From Bacillus cereus group sp. RP43 (lineage in GTDB: Bacteria; Bacillota; Bacilli; Bacillales; Bacillaceae_G): DNA of 64,000 nt. The notes beneath the pieces are model-generated. The model had not been told where the DNA came from. It was given only the letters and a program-made list of their open reading frames with translations, and searched no databases. The first letter of the stretch is position 1; every line of letters starts with the position of its first letter. The DNA lies in contig NZ_JARVHQ010000002.1 of NCBI RefSeq assembly GCF_040459645.1, positions 186,001-250,000 of the forward strand, given 5' to 3'. The position numbers were made by a program, and so were the translations under genes. Positions 1 through 8,819 of this stretch are shown here, piece after piece.

Positions 1-2
1 AT

Positions 3-1463
3 CGTGTAATTCATATTCCAATGTATAGTTTTGTTGATTTAGAGGATATGCAAAGGATGCAGTTTCGTTTAGAACCGGGGAATCGTATTATTATTGATGG
101 ATTACAACAAGGTGATACAGTAATACCTGCGATATTAACGGTAAAAAATGGGAATTTGGTATTGGAGAATAAGCAACTTTCAGAAAGGTTATATGGAAGA
201 GAAGACACAACGGAACCGTCATCAAAAGAAAGCTCAAATTTAGACTTATTAGGAAGCATTAAGAAAGTACAATTCCCAGAGGGAACTATAGGGCCAAGCT
301 TTATTTATACAAATCGTGTATTTATAGAAAGGATAAAACAATTTCAGATAAATCTAATATTAGATGGAAAAGATAAAAAATTAACTTCTATGGAAATAAT
401 GGATTATGAGCAAAATGATATTAAATATAAAATATTCATTAAACCAATAAAAGATGTAAATGGTAAGATAAATTATTTTTTTGCTATGACATCATTACAA
501 CCAGTGGATGAAGCTGTACAAATGATAAAAGATTATTATATTTATTTAGTTATATTAGTGCTAATTCTTATTGTTTTAGTATCGTTCTATTACTCAAAAA
601 AAATCGCTAAACCATTGTTACAAATAAATGATACTACAAAAAGAATTGCGGATTTGGATTTTTCAGAGAGTATACCTATTACTACAAGAGATGAAATAGG
701 TGATTTATCAAACAGTATTAATACACTTTCTATGACTTTGCATTCGTATATTAACCAACTGCAGCAAGACATAGAGAAAGAAAAGCAATTAGAAAGTACA
801 CGTAAAGAATTTATCTCTGGTGTTTCACATGAGTTAAAGACGCCTTTAAGTATAATGAAGAGCTGTATTTCAATTTTGGAAGACGGTGTTGCAAGTAATA
901 AAAAAGAGTATTACTTTAAAGCAATGTCAAAAGAAGTGGATAAAATGGATATGCTCATTATTGATATGCTAGAACTAGCAAAGTTTGAATCCGGTACGTA
1001 TAAAATGGAAATGGATGTTTTCCATATTGATGAGATAATTGATTATATATGCGAGCAATTATCCTCGGATATAAAGGCTAAGCAATTACATGTCCATAAG
1101 CACCTTTCTAAAATTGAAGTTGTTGCAAACCAGCATCGAATAGAACAAGTTATTACTAACTTTATTACCAATGCGATTCGTTACACACCAGAAAATGAGA
1201 ATATTATTATTTCTACAATAGAAGAAAATGAACGTGTCAAAGTATGTATAGAAAATAAAGGAGCTCATATCGCACCAGAACATTTAGAGAAAATATGGGA
1301 TCGTTTTTATCGAGGAGATACGTCTCGTCAACGATCCAAAGGTGGAACAGGGCTGGGGCTTGCTATTTCAAAGAATATTTTAGAATTGCATAGTGTACAA
1401 TATGGTGTATCAAATACTGAAGATGGTGTATTATTTTTCTTCTATTTAAATAAAAGCTTGTAG
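3..1463 (+). CDS. Sensor histidine kinase, 5' end outside window
   Basis: The reading frame is open from the first bases of the window, so the N-terminus is missing; the first ATG at 21 is probably internal. Visible parts, numbered from that ATG: an extracellular sensor segment to about residue 170, one membrane span (about 175-192), a HAMP linker, a HisKA domain with the phospho-acceptor His near residue 270 in SGVSHELKTPLS, and an HATPase domain with the G box GGTGLGLAIS near the end. It is a membrane two-component kinase of the VanS/PhoR type. Its response regulator would be expected just upstream, outside the window. A terminator follows directly. The stimulus cannot be read; the neighbouring deacetylase suggests a cell-wall role (inference). 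Confidence 0.93.
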   Translation, partial: RVIHIPMYSFVDLEDMQRMQFRLEPGNRIIIDGLQQGDTVIPAILTVKNGNLVLENKQLSERLYGREDTTEPSSKESSNLDLLGSIKKVQFPEGTIGPSFIYTNRVFIERIKQFQINLILDGKDKKLTSMEIMDYEQNDIKYKIFIKPIKDVNGKINYFFAMTSLQPVDEAVQMIKDYYIYLVILVLILIVLVSFYYSKKIAKPLLQINDTTKRIADLDFSESIPITTRDEIGDLSNSINTLSMTLHSYINQLQQDIEKEKQLESTRKEFISGVSHELKTPLSIMKSCISILEDGVASNKKEYYFKAMSKEVDKMDMLIIDMLELAKFESGTYKMEMDVFHIDEIIDYICEQLSSDIKAKQLHVHKHLSKIEVVANQHRIEQVITNFITNAIRYTPENENIIISTIEENERVKVCIENKGAHIAPEHLEKIWDRFYRGDTSRQRSKGGTGLGLAISKNILELHSVQYGVSNTEDGVLFFFYLNKSL

Positions 1464-1488
1464 AATTTGAGTTCTACGAGCTTTTATT
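1451..1488 (+). terminator. Rho-independent terminator of the kinase gene
   Basis: AAAGCTTGTAGAA and TTCTACGAGCTTT form a hairpin around the kinase stop codon, followed by a T-rich run. Confidence 0.8.
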
Positions 1489-1502
1489 ATTTTTAAACAA
1501 AA

Positions 1503-1531
1503 TTGACCTTATCTGCACTTTATCTTTATCA
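1503..1531 (+). promoter_or_regulatory. Candidate response-regulator box, copy 1
   Basis: A 29-base motif with core TTATCTGCACTTTATCTTTATC lies just after the kinase gene, and a near copy sits at 1799-1830. Tandem TTATC half-sites about 11 bases apart are typical of OmpR-family operators. That the partner of the upstream kinase binds here is inference. Confidence 0.4.
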
Positions 1532-1576
1532 GCGTTCATTAATTATTTTACTCTCTAACAAAATAGGTAAATAGAA

Positions 1577-1622
1577 AAATACTATTCTTTCTTTATCTTA
1601 ATCAGGAAGAATAGTATTTTTT
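1577..1622. terminator. Hairpin terminator
   Basis: AAAAATACTATTCTTTC pairs with GAAGAATAGTATTTTT. A- and T-runs on both sides would allow termination in both directions. The rest of 1489-1944 holds no gene that I can see. Confidence 0.65.
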
Positions 1623-1798
1623 ATTTTGGGTGTACAGGGCTAATACTGGTGATATTATACATATTTATTCACCAGCAATTGAATGTTTGTTCACTATTTA
1701 TTTGGTGTATAACCAGTTCTCGAATTCGGGAATTAACTTAACTTTAGTAGAGAGGCAAATACTTTTCTAAAGAGGGAATTAAAGTATTCTTTAACTAA

Positions 1799-1830
1799 TT
1801 TCGACATTATCTGCATTTTATCTTTATCCC
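1799..1830 (+). promoter_or_regulatory. Candidate response-regulator box, copy 2, upstream of deacetylase
   Basis: This near repeat of the 1503 motif (core TTATCTGCATTTTATCTTTATC) lies about 115 bases before the deacetylase start, where an activator site would be expected. Binding is inferred from the repetition only. Confidence 0.42.
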
Positions 1831-1944
1831 TCTCTATTAATCTATTTATTGTAAGAACCGGTTGAAAATACTGAGTCAACCAAATAAAGGTTCGGATTTA
1901 TAAATAATTGATATAAAAATCAATAGAGAAAGGATAGATAAATA

Positions 1945-2787
1945 ATGAAAAAATCAAAAAATAAAAATAAAACAGGTGTAATAACTAAGGCAATAATATC
2001 GCTAGGAGCTGTTCTAGCAACGGCTTGTTTCATGTTCTTATTAATTGGAAAATTTAATTCCACTCCTGCGAAAGGGGTAGCTCAAGAAAGTATTAAACAA
2101 GTTAACACGCAGCAACAAGAAAAGAAAAGTGAAACACCACCGACAAAACAAAAAAGGCCGGATGGAAAACCTGTAGGAAAAGTAGTCTACTTAACATTTG
2201 ATGACGGTCCGAGCGCATTAACTGGTCAATTTTTGGATGTATTAAAAGAGGAAAATGTAAAATCAACATTTTTCATGCAAGGAAGTAATTTGCAAAATAC
2301 CAGTCTTCAGGAAAATGTAAAACGAGCAATAAAAGAGGGGCATTATATTGGTGCACATAGTATGACACATAATAGCAATAAGTTATATAAAAATGGGCAA
2401 TTTGTACCAGAGATGAAAGAAACTCTAGCTCTTATACATGAAATTACAGGTACAAACCCTAAATTAGTTCGCCCACCATATGGTTCCGCACCAGGTCTAA
2501 AAAGCGAAGAAATTCGTAAGCAAATTGTAGAATCTGGAATAAAAGTCTGGGATTGGACGATTGATTCTCATGACTGGGAATTAAAAGATAATTCAACTCA
2601 GATTGCAGAAAATGTAAAAAAACAAACGACAGAAGATATAGAAGTTGTTTTGATGCATGAAAAACCACAGACATTACAAGCTCTTCCTGAAATTATTAAA
2701 TTTTATAAAGAGAAAGGATATGAATTTGGTGTATACAATGATGCAGACCATTTCCACCTGAATTTCCAGAAAGATCAACGTTTATAG
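1945..2787 (+). CDS. Polysaccharide deacetylase, membrane-anchored (NodB/CE4 family)
   Basis: A 280-residue protein with a basic N-terminus and one membrane span (about residues 14-37), a charged linker, then a NodB homology domain. CE4 motifs are present: TFDDGPS (motif 1; the Asp pair serves catalysis and metal binding), HSMTHN (metal His), RPPYGS (motif 3) and a late LMHE with the catalytic-site His. Family members remove N-acetyl groups from peptidoglycan GlcNAc or MurNAc outside the membrane, often giving lysozyme resistance. The start follows AGAAAGGAT. It is monocistronic, with a repeated operator-like box upstream. The exact substrate is not readable from sequence. Confidence 0.93.
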   Translation: MKKSKNKNKTGVITKAIISLGAVLATACFMFLLIGKFNSTPAKGVAQESIKQVNTQQQEKKSETPPTKQKRPDGKPVGKVVYLTFDDGPSALTGQFLDVLKEENVKSTFFMQGSNLQNTSLQENVKRAIKEGHYIGAHSMTHNSNKLYKNGQFVPEMKETLALIHEITGTNPKLVRPPYGSAPGLKSEEIRKQIVESGIKVWDWTIDSHDWELKDNSTQIAENVKKQTTEDIEVVLMHEKPQTLQALPEIIKFYKEKGYEFGVYNDADHFHLNFQKDQRL

Positions 2788-2788
2788 T

Positions 2789-3130
2789 ATTTGACACTCC
2801 CCCCTAAAGGGTCAAGCTGACAAACGTCAGTGGGATTCTAGCTACCAAAGGCGAAGTCCATTTCTGGTATCGCTGACGTGTAAGATTGCGGTGTGCCATC
2901 ACCACTCTCACGACAGACCGTATAGGTTCGTGAGCTACGGTACTATCACCATACCATACCGTACAGGTTCGTGTTCATTTGTTTTAGCGTCTAGTTCTTG
3001 ACGACACATTTCATTTTACCGATAGCATGAATTCGGCTACCGAACTCCATATGACATCTTGTTTTCAAGGAACACATTGTCGTTTTAAAGACTTGTGCTT
3101 GTCTAAAGTTTCAGTATAACCAAAACACAA
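2789..3130 (-). mobile_element. IS200/IS605-type right end with TnpB tail and omega-RNA-like end, relic
   Basis: Read on the minus strand, the segment ends in a short open frame (..DGTPQSYTSAIPEMDF..) and then GAATCCCACTGACG, a stem-loop and GGGGGAGTGTCAA. That layout resembles the 3' end of TnpB elements, where the coding tail overlaps the guide (omega) RNA. No RuvC-like tnpB body remains. Minus-strand sequence further upstream, up to about 3250, is non-coding. The family assignment rests on end architecture only. Confidence 0.45.
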
Positions 3131-3453
3131 CTGTTTTTCTATGAAAAAGCGATACTTCATCCCATTCCTAAAGTCCGATATGGGTTTCCTGTATCGCAAA
3201 ATCTGTAATTATCTTTGAAAATTGGCTTTTATCAGTAAAACGTTACCTAATTTCATTAATAAAAGCACTGTAAGAAAGGAAATTGGATGAAAATTAGTAG
3301 AAATCATAAGGCAATATCCGTATCTTATACTTTCAGAATAACATACCTTAGTATCATACTATCAACATCTAAATATTTTTGAAGAATATCAACATGATAA
3401 CTGTATTTAAGAACTACAATTATCTATAACTATAATTATATATTGGGTTCCAG

Positions 3454-3586
3454 CATAACGTATCAAGTTAAAAAACTAATTAGCCCCCAAAACGAAAAAA
3501 GTGACCTGACTTCTCAAAGTAACTCCCTGTAAAGAAAGAAAATTTTCGTTTAGGGAGTACTTCAAGACCTTAGCTTGATGGTGATA
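3454..3586. mobile_element. IS231-ended miniature element (MITE), degenerate
   Basis: A degenerate left end (CATAACGTATCAAGTTA) and a right end (CTTAGCTTGATGGTGATA) face each other. Between them are the inner AGCCCCCAAAACGA and TTTCGTTTAGGGAG blocks seen in the other miniature copies. There is no coding capacity. It is one of four such elements here and would need an IS231 transposase in trans. Confidence 0.65.
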
Positions 3587-3799
3587 TTGCCGTACTCCTA
3601 TTACCATTTTTGTTCCGTTACTATACAAACCAAAGATTTTATTTTATCTTGAATTTAATTTATTTGTAAATCTGGAACAAATTTATTACTTAGATTGTCT
3701 ATTAAGTGTAATCCTAAAAACTTAGTGCTCAAACTCAATACACTGAACCTGATTTGACATCTATTTTAAGTACTGCAAAATACGAAAGGACTGATTATC

Positions 3800-4660
3800 T
3801 TGAAAAGTACAAGAATGTTAAAAATAGGGATGTGTGTTGGAATACTAAGTTTAAGTCTTGCAAGTGTAAAACTTTTTATAGGTGAACCATTGTAGGTGGG
3901 AGCAAAAGAAAAAGTTTGACGCTCGACTGGGTGTCTATGAAATCGACACCGGTACAAACTGGGCAGTTACTTATCGATCACCTAATGAATGGTTTGTTTA
4001 CGTATCTACCTTTAAGGCTCTGGTTGCATGGGCATTGTTACTACAATACCTAATTGACAAATTAGATGAAGTTATCACTTATACAAAATATGATTTAGTA
4101 GAGTATTTACCAGTTACAGAGAAACACGTGGATACCGGCATGACTCTTGGGGAAATTGCAGAGGCTGCTATTCGTTACAGTGATAACACTGCGGGGAATA
4201 TTTTATTCAAGAAATTAGACGGACCTAAAGGATTTGAAAAAGTACTTAGACAGAATGGTAATAAGGTTACCTTGGCTGATTGCTTTGAGCCGGATATGAA
4301 AGAAGCTATTCAGGGAGACATTTGTGATACAAGTACAGCAAAAACACTTGCTACCAATCTTAAGGCTTTCACGGTCAGAGATGCACTCCAAACTGATAAA
4401 CGTAAAATCCCTACGGATTGGATGCGCGGAAACGCTACAGGAGACGAACTCATCCATGCTGGTGTACCAAAAGATTGGGAAGTCGATGATAAATCTGGAG
4501 CCAGAAGCTACGGAACACCTAATGAAATTGCCATCGTTTAGCCACCGAATAGAGAACCAGAGAGCCGATTATCATTGCAATTCTGTCCGGTCAAGATGCT
4601 ATATATAATACTGAGCTAATCGCGCAGATTGCCAAGGTTACAATAGATGCTCTCAAGTGA
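3800..4660 (+). pseudogene. bla: Class A beta-lactamase pseudogene (B. cereus penicillinase type)
   Basis: A TTG start at 3800 opens a lipoprotein/signal-peptide-like leader (MLKIGMCVGILSL). A TAG stop follows near residue 32, then a deletion with frameshift. The mature frame resumes at KKFDARLGVY (about 3912) and keeps the catalytic STFK, the SDN loop, FEPDMKEA around the general base, and KSG. A further TGG-to-TAG change at about 4540 and a frameshift break the C-terminal helix, whose remains (IIIAILSG) run to the TGA at 4660. At least three lesions mean no active enzyme is expected. The family resembles the secreted penicillinase common in this group. IS605 and IS231 debris lies just upstream. 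Confidence 0.9.
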
Positions 4661-4730
4661 GGGCGTTGATTTTACCTTTGCTTTCTGATTCCCTATATTC
4701 CATACCATCTATAGGATAAAATTAGAAGTC

Positions 4731-4765
4731 GATTCTTTTTTACATCAAAAGAATCGTTTTTTACA
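4731..4765 (+). terminator. Terminator downstream of bla remnant
   Basis: CGATTCTTTT and AAAAGAATCG form a hairpin followed by TTTTTT. Confidence 0.6.
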
Positions 4766-4814
4766 TTCTTTTCATTTCATTACCATTATGCTAACAAGAA
4801 CCACTATATTAGAC

Positions 4815-4913
4815 GAGTGGTCCAAGAACTCACTATTACAAATATTAGATATAGTACAAAGAGATGAGGAACAGCTCACAATTTCCTTGCTTAAAGGGGC
4901 AGCATTATTATAA
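4815..4913 (+). pseudogene. C-terminal gene fragment, unrecognised
   Basis: A frame with no start (..NSLLQILDIVQRDEEQL..) stays open for about 32 codons and ends in TAA. It reads like the amphipathic tail of a real protein, but no family is recognised. The rest of 4661-5089 shows only the terminator and the PBP leader. Confidence 0.25.
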
Positions 4914-5089
4914 AGAATAGAGATGAAAATAGTTTGTTCAAGAGTTAATCTTAGTTTTATAAACTATAGATTAGGAAAATATTGACTGATTCCGGTTAAC
5001 ACACTTTTTAAATATAAGTATATTTCTGAAAGTGACCTCAATAATTTCAAGTAAATCAACGGGAGAATTGAAAGGCAGGAGAAAGTAGC

Positions 5090-7603
5090 ATGTCAGAAAA
5101 TTATCGTTCTCGAGAGGAGCGAAGACAAGTTAAAAAGAAAAAACAACCAGCTTCTAAAAAACAACAAGGTAAAACATCGTTTTTTCGCAAATTTTTAATC
5201 AGTTGCTTACTACTTGGTATTGTAGGATTAGTCGCAGGGGTTGCTACCTTTTTCGTTATGATCAAGGATGCGCCAAAACTTGAGAAAGCAAAACTTGTTA
5301 ATCCGTTATCCTCAAAAATTTATGATAAAGATGGAAAATTGATATATGAATATGGGAAAGAAAAACGAACGAATATTATGTATAATCAAATTCCTAAATT
5401 AGTAGAAAATGCATTTTTAGCGACAGAAGATGCACGTTTTTACGAGCACAGTGGCGTAGACTTTAAAGGTACTGCACGTGCAGTTTTAGTCAGCCTAAAA
5501 GGGGATTACGGCTCTCAAGGTGGAAGTACGATTACGCAGCAAGTTATTAAAAATTACTTCTTATCGATGGAAAAAACGTCAAAGCGTAAGGTTCAGGAAA
5601 TATATTTGGCGTATAAACTAGAACAACAATATTCAAAACATGAAATATTAGAGATGTATTTAAATAAAATTAATTTAGGTAACCGTTCATATGGAATCGC
5701 AACAGCAGCACAAAACTACTACGGTAAAGAATTGAAAGATTTAACATTACCAGAAGTTGCAATGTTGGCCGGTTTACCAAAAGCACCAAATAACTATGAT
5801 CCAACGAAAAAAGAAAATGTTCAAAGGGCAACAGAAAGAAGAAACGTTGTACTAGAATTAATGAATCGACATGGTTATATAACAAAAGAAGAAATGGAAA
5901 AAGCCTCACAGGTTAAAGTAACAGATGGGCTTAAATCTGCAACAGAACTTCAAGCAATGCCATATCCTGCATTTATGGATGCGGTTGTGAAAGAAGTAGA
6001 AAAAGAATTACCAGATGCTAATATTGGATCTGACGGTTTAGAAATTTATACAACATTAGACTCAAAGGCACAGGATTTTGCGGACAAGCTTTTAAATGAA
6101 AATATTATTAATTATCCAAATGAGAAATTTCAAGGGGCTTTCACATTTATGGATACGAAAACAGGAGAAGTTCGTGCAATTGGTAGCGGACGCGGTGAAA
6201 ATAAAGCTGTATTTAAAGGACATAATATAGCGATTGAATTAGATCGATCAGCAGGTTCAACAATGAAACCAATTTTTGATTACGCTCCTGCAATTGAATA
6301 TTTAAAATGGGCTACTTACCATCAAATTGATGACTCTCCATTTAAGTATTCAACAGGACAAGAAGTTAGAAATGCAGATAGAAAGCATTTAGGACCAATT
6401 ACAATGCGTGATGCATTGAAAACATCCCGAAATATCCCGGCTATTAAAACTGCAAAAGAAGTAGGAATTAATAAATCAAAAGCTTTCTCTGAAAAGTTAG
6501 GTATTACCTTTAATGTAGCACCGACCGAGTCAACAGCGATTGGTACAAATGAAGCGTCACCAACTGAAATTGCAGGTGCTTACGCGGCATTTGGTAATGA
6601 TGGTAAGTATACGAAGCCGCATTTTGTTAAGAAAGTAGTTTATCCAGATGGTAAATCAAAAAGCTTTGAGCAAAAGCCAAAACGAGTTATGAAGGATTCT
6701 ACAGCATATATGATTACTGATATGCTTCGTACTTTTGTTTCATCTGGATTGGGTACAGCAGCTAATATAGATTCTTTAGATGTAGCGGGTAAAACAGGTA
6801 CAACAAACTATTCTTTAGAACAAATAGCACAATATAATTTACCAGAAAGTGCAACTCGTGATAGTTGGTTTGCTGGTTATACACCACAATATACGATGGC
6901 AGTATGGACTGGATATATAAAAGATAGTAAAGACGATTATATTAGTAGTAAAAATACGAAAATTTCTCAGTTGATTTTTAAAGAAATGATGAGCAAGATG
7001 GCTACAGATAAATCACGCTTTAAAATGCCGAACAGTGTAGTTCAAGAAGGTAGCGAATTACGTATTAAAGGTGAGAAACGTGATTCTTCTCCAAATACAA
7101 CTGAACAGTCAAGTAATAATAATCAAATTAAGCAACAAGAAAAGCAAAAGAAACAAGAGGAATTAAAGAAGCCAGAAGAGCAAAAGCAAAGTAAGCCAAA
7201 CAATGGTAGTGGCCAAGGAAATACAACGCCACCAAACAATGGTAGTGGCCAAGGGAATACAACACCGCCAAACAATGGTAGTGGCCAAGGAAATACAACA
7301 CCGCCAAACAATGGTAGTGGCCAAGGAAATACAACACCGCCAAACAATGGTAGTGGCCAAGGAAATACAACGCCACCAAACAATGGTAGTGGCCAAAGAA
7401 ATACAACGCCACCAAACAATGGTAGTGGCCAAGGGAATACAACGCCGCCAAACAATGGTAGTGGCCAAGGAAATACAACGCCGCCAAACAATGGGGATGA
7501 CCAAGGAAATACAACGCCGCCAAACAATGGGGATGGCCATGGAACGCCAACGCAACCAAGTAATGATGGGAATACAGGAGAGGCTCCAGCCAATAATGGA
7601 TAA
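5090..7603 (+). CDS. Class A penicillin-binding protein (PBP1A-like) with repeat tail
   Basis: This bifunctional cell-wall synthase has 837 residues. In order: a Lys/Arg-rich cytoplasmic start, a membrane span (about 35-58), a GT51 glycosyltransferase domain with ATEDARFYEHSG (catalytic Glu near 113) and GGSTITQQVIKN, then a transpeptidase domain with STMK (Ser near 390), SRN and KTGT. From about residue 665 a Gln/Lys-rich linker leads into ten near-identical 12-residue repeats (PPNNGSGQGNTT) and a Gly/Asn/Pro tail that should extend into the wall. The start follows AGGAGAAAGTAGC. Chromosomal ponA normally follows recU, which is absent here, so this may be a second, accessory copy. Beside a dead beta-lactamase and a deacetylase it fits a wall or beta-lactam theme (inference). 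Confidence 0.95.
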   Translation: MSENYRSREERRQVKKKKQPASKKQQGKTSFFRKFLISCLLLGIVGLVAGVATFFVMIKDAPKLEKAKLVNPLSSKIYDKDGKLIYEYGKEKRTNIMYNQIPKLVENAFLATEDARFYEHSGVDFKGTARAVLVSLKGDYGSQGGSTITQQVIKNYFLSMEKTSKRKVQEIYLAYKLEQQYSKHEILEMYLNKINLGNRSYGIATAAQNYYGKELKDLTLPEVAMLAGLPKAPNNYDPTKKENVQRATERRNVVLELMNRHGYITKEEMEKASQVKVTDGLKSATELQAMPYPAFMDAVVKEVEKELPDANIGSDGLEIYTTLDSKAQDFADKLLNENIINYPNEKFQGAFTFMDTKTGEVRAIGSGRGENKAVFKGHNIAIELDRSAGSTMKPIFDYAPAIEYLKWATYHQIDDSPFKYSTGQEVRNADRKHLGPITMRDALKTSRNIPAIKTAKEVGINKSKAFSEKLGITFNVAPTESTAIGTNEASPTEIAGAYAAFGNDGKYTKPHFVKKVVYPDGKSKSFEQKPKRVMKDSTAYMITDMLRTFVSSGLGTAANIDSLDVAGKTGTTNYSLEQIAQYNLPESATRDSWFAGYTPQYTMAVWTGYIKDSKDDYISSKNTKISQLIFKEMMSKMATDKSRFKMPNSVVQEGSELRIKGEKRDSSPNTTEQSSNNNQIKQQEKQKKQEELKKPEEQKQSKPNNGSGQGNTTPPNNGSGQGNTTPPNNGSGQGNTTPPNNGSGQGNTTPPNNGSGQGNTTPPNNGSGQRNTTPPNNGSGQGNTTPPNNGSGQGNTTPPNNGDDQGNTTPPNNGDGHGTPTQPSNDGNTGEAPANNG
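7198..7540 (+). repeat. 36-bp coding minisatellite in the PBP gene
   Basis: About ten tandem copies of a 36-base unit (CCAAACAATGGTAGTGGC followed by CAAGGAAATACAACGCCA) differ by a few substitutions. The unit is a multiple of three, so copy-number change would alter tail length without frameshift. Confidence 0.95.
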
Positions 7604-7621
7604 TAAGTAATATGAAGAAAT

Positions 7622-7768
7622 TGTTGGTTCGGTGCAAATTTTAAAAAAAGCATAAACAGGTTGGTAAATGAGGATGGAACAATTTCCACAAAACAGTGCG
7701 ATGAAATACCGAGGGACCTAGAAAAGTACGATTCGAAAGAAATTAATTTATTAGAAGAAAATATATAA
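7622..7768 (+). pseudogene. Unrecognised C-terminal gene remnant
   Basis: An open frame with no start codon (..KKSINRLVNEDGTIS..) has coding-like composition and ends in TAA just before a terminator. No family is recognised. Confidence 0.3.
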
Positions 7769-7779
7769 ATTGACAAGAG

Positions 7780-7811
7780 AAAAGCACTTTGTGTATATCA
7801 CAGGTGCTTTT
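7780..7811 (+). terminator. Terminator
   Basis: AAAAGCACTTTGTG and CACAGGTGCTTTT form a hairpin followed by a T-rich run. Confidence 0.7.
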
Positions 7812-7893
7812 CATTTTGATATTGGACTTGAATTAAATAAACCTGAAAGTAAACTTTTATACTAAAATATTTGCGACGAATAGGGGGATGGAT

Positions 7894-8166
7894 ATGAAAT
7901 ACTTTGAGTTTATTAAACAAGAATATTGGGCGTTAGTAGTGGCGGAATCAGTTGAGAAGGCTTATGCAGTTTATGCAGAAGAATCAGCTTCAGAAGTTGC
8001 AAAAGAGGGGCCCGTCGATGAGATTTCTAGAGCGTTCGCCTTTGGGAAGTATTTAAATGCGGTGGCAGGTTTAGAAGAGAATCAGGGCAAGGAATTAAAA
8101 GAATATATATGTGAGTTTGCGGAAATGGAGAACATACCCATTTTAATTACTTCAGAATTAGCATAA
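7894..8166 (+). CDS. Hypothetical acidic protein, 90 aa
   Basis: The ATG at 7894 is chosen because it sits about 8 bases after TAGGGGG; an in-frame ATG lies at 7888. The protein is small, acidic and Ala/Glu-rich (about pI 4 by eye), with predicted helices, no signal peptide and no membrane span. It has no family I recognise. It is flanked by terminators, so it is probably transcribed alone. Confidence 0.7.
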   Translation: MKYFEFIKQEYWALVVAESVEKAYAVYAEESASEVAKEGPVDEISRAFAFGKYLNAVAGLEENQGKELKEYICEFAEMENIPILITSELA

Positions 8167-8168
8167 AA

Positions 8169-8194
8169 GAGCAGCTAGCAAAAGCTAACTGCTC
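8169..8194 (+). terminator. Repeated terminator hairpin, copy 1
   Basis: GAGCAGCTAGC, AAAA, then GCTAACTGCTC: a perfect-arm hairpin following a stop codon. Close copies lie at 21823, 23357, 23938, 37328 and 37875. Confidence 0.7.
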
Positions 8195-8302
8195 AGATCA
8201 AAAATGAAAATCTAGATGCATAGATAGTATATGACAAGTTATAGGTTACGTTCAAGGAGGAATGGATATGAGTAACGCTCTTTTAGAATCAACTAAATAA
8301 AA

Positions 8303-8337
8303 AACAGGATCTGATATTCATATATCAGGTCCTGTTT
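8303..8337. terminator. Terminator of the HU gene
   Basis: AACAGGATCTGATAT and ATATCAGGTCCTGTT form a strong hairpin with A/T tracts on both sides, at the 3' end of the minus-strand HU gene. Confidence 0.75.
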
Positions 8338-8349
8338 CACTATGTATAA

Positions 8350-8622
8350 TTATTTTACTGCCTCTTTTAATTCTTTTCCCGCCTTAAAAGCAGGTGCCTT
8401 TGAAGCAGCGATTTGCATTTCTTCACCTGTTTGTGGGTTACGTCCTGTACGTGCAGATCTTTCACGCACTTCAAATGTACCAAAGCCAAGAATCTGTACT
8501 TTCTCTTCATTTGCAAGCGCATTTGTTATAGCATTTAATACAGCTTGTGTTGCTGCTGCTGCCTCTTTTTGTGTAAGTTCTGCTTTTTCTGCTACCATTT
8601 TTGTTAGTTCAGTTTTATTCAT
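8350..8622 (-). CDS. hup: HU-family DNA-binding protein
   Basis: 90 residues from [10 protein letters not shown], the full family length. It shows the HU fold with the arm signature [18 protein letters not shown] and the C-terminal [15 protein letters not shown] dimers bend and compact DNA without sequence specificity. The start at 8622 follows AAAGAGG by 8 bases; an upstream GTG at 8631 overlaps that site and is less likely. It is one of several HU paralogues normal for this group. A hexanucleotide microsatellite sits about 70 bases upstream. Confidence 0.95.
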   Translation of the reverse strand: MNKTELTKMVAEKAELTQKEAAAATQAVLNAITNALANEEKVQILGFGTFEVRERSARTGRNPQTGEEMQIAASKAPAFKAGKELKEAVK

Positions 8623-8690
8623 TTCTTGCACCTCTTTGAATGTAATTAGAGATTATTATAACGTGCCTATACTCTTGATGCAATCAGAAG

Positions 8691-8776
8691 CAATACCAAT
8701 ACCAATACCAATACCAATACCAATACCAATACCAATACCAATACCAATACCAATACCAATACCAATACCAATACCA
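8691..8776. repeat. Hexanucleotide microsatellite (CAATAC)n
   Basis: About 14 uninterrupted copies of CAATAC (86 bases) lie between the HU promoter region and the 3' end of the GNAT gene. Neither gene includes it. Confidence 0.97.
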
Positions 8777-8819
8777 GCATCTCCGTGTAAATCAGGTGTA
8801 ATAAAAATTTTCCTTATTG

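Noticed and set aside
2789..3250. Group I intron of an IStron
   Set aside because: B. cereus IStrons combine a ribozyme with IS605 genes, and the non-coding part invited that reading, but I could not identify P3-P7 core pairings or a guanosine-binding site.
7123..7776. Long overlapping frames on both strands through the PBP repeat region
   Set aside because: They are created by the 36-base repeat being open in all frames; no ribosome sites, and the composition (FGGVVFPWPL-type repeats) is not protein-like.
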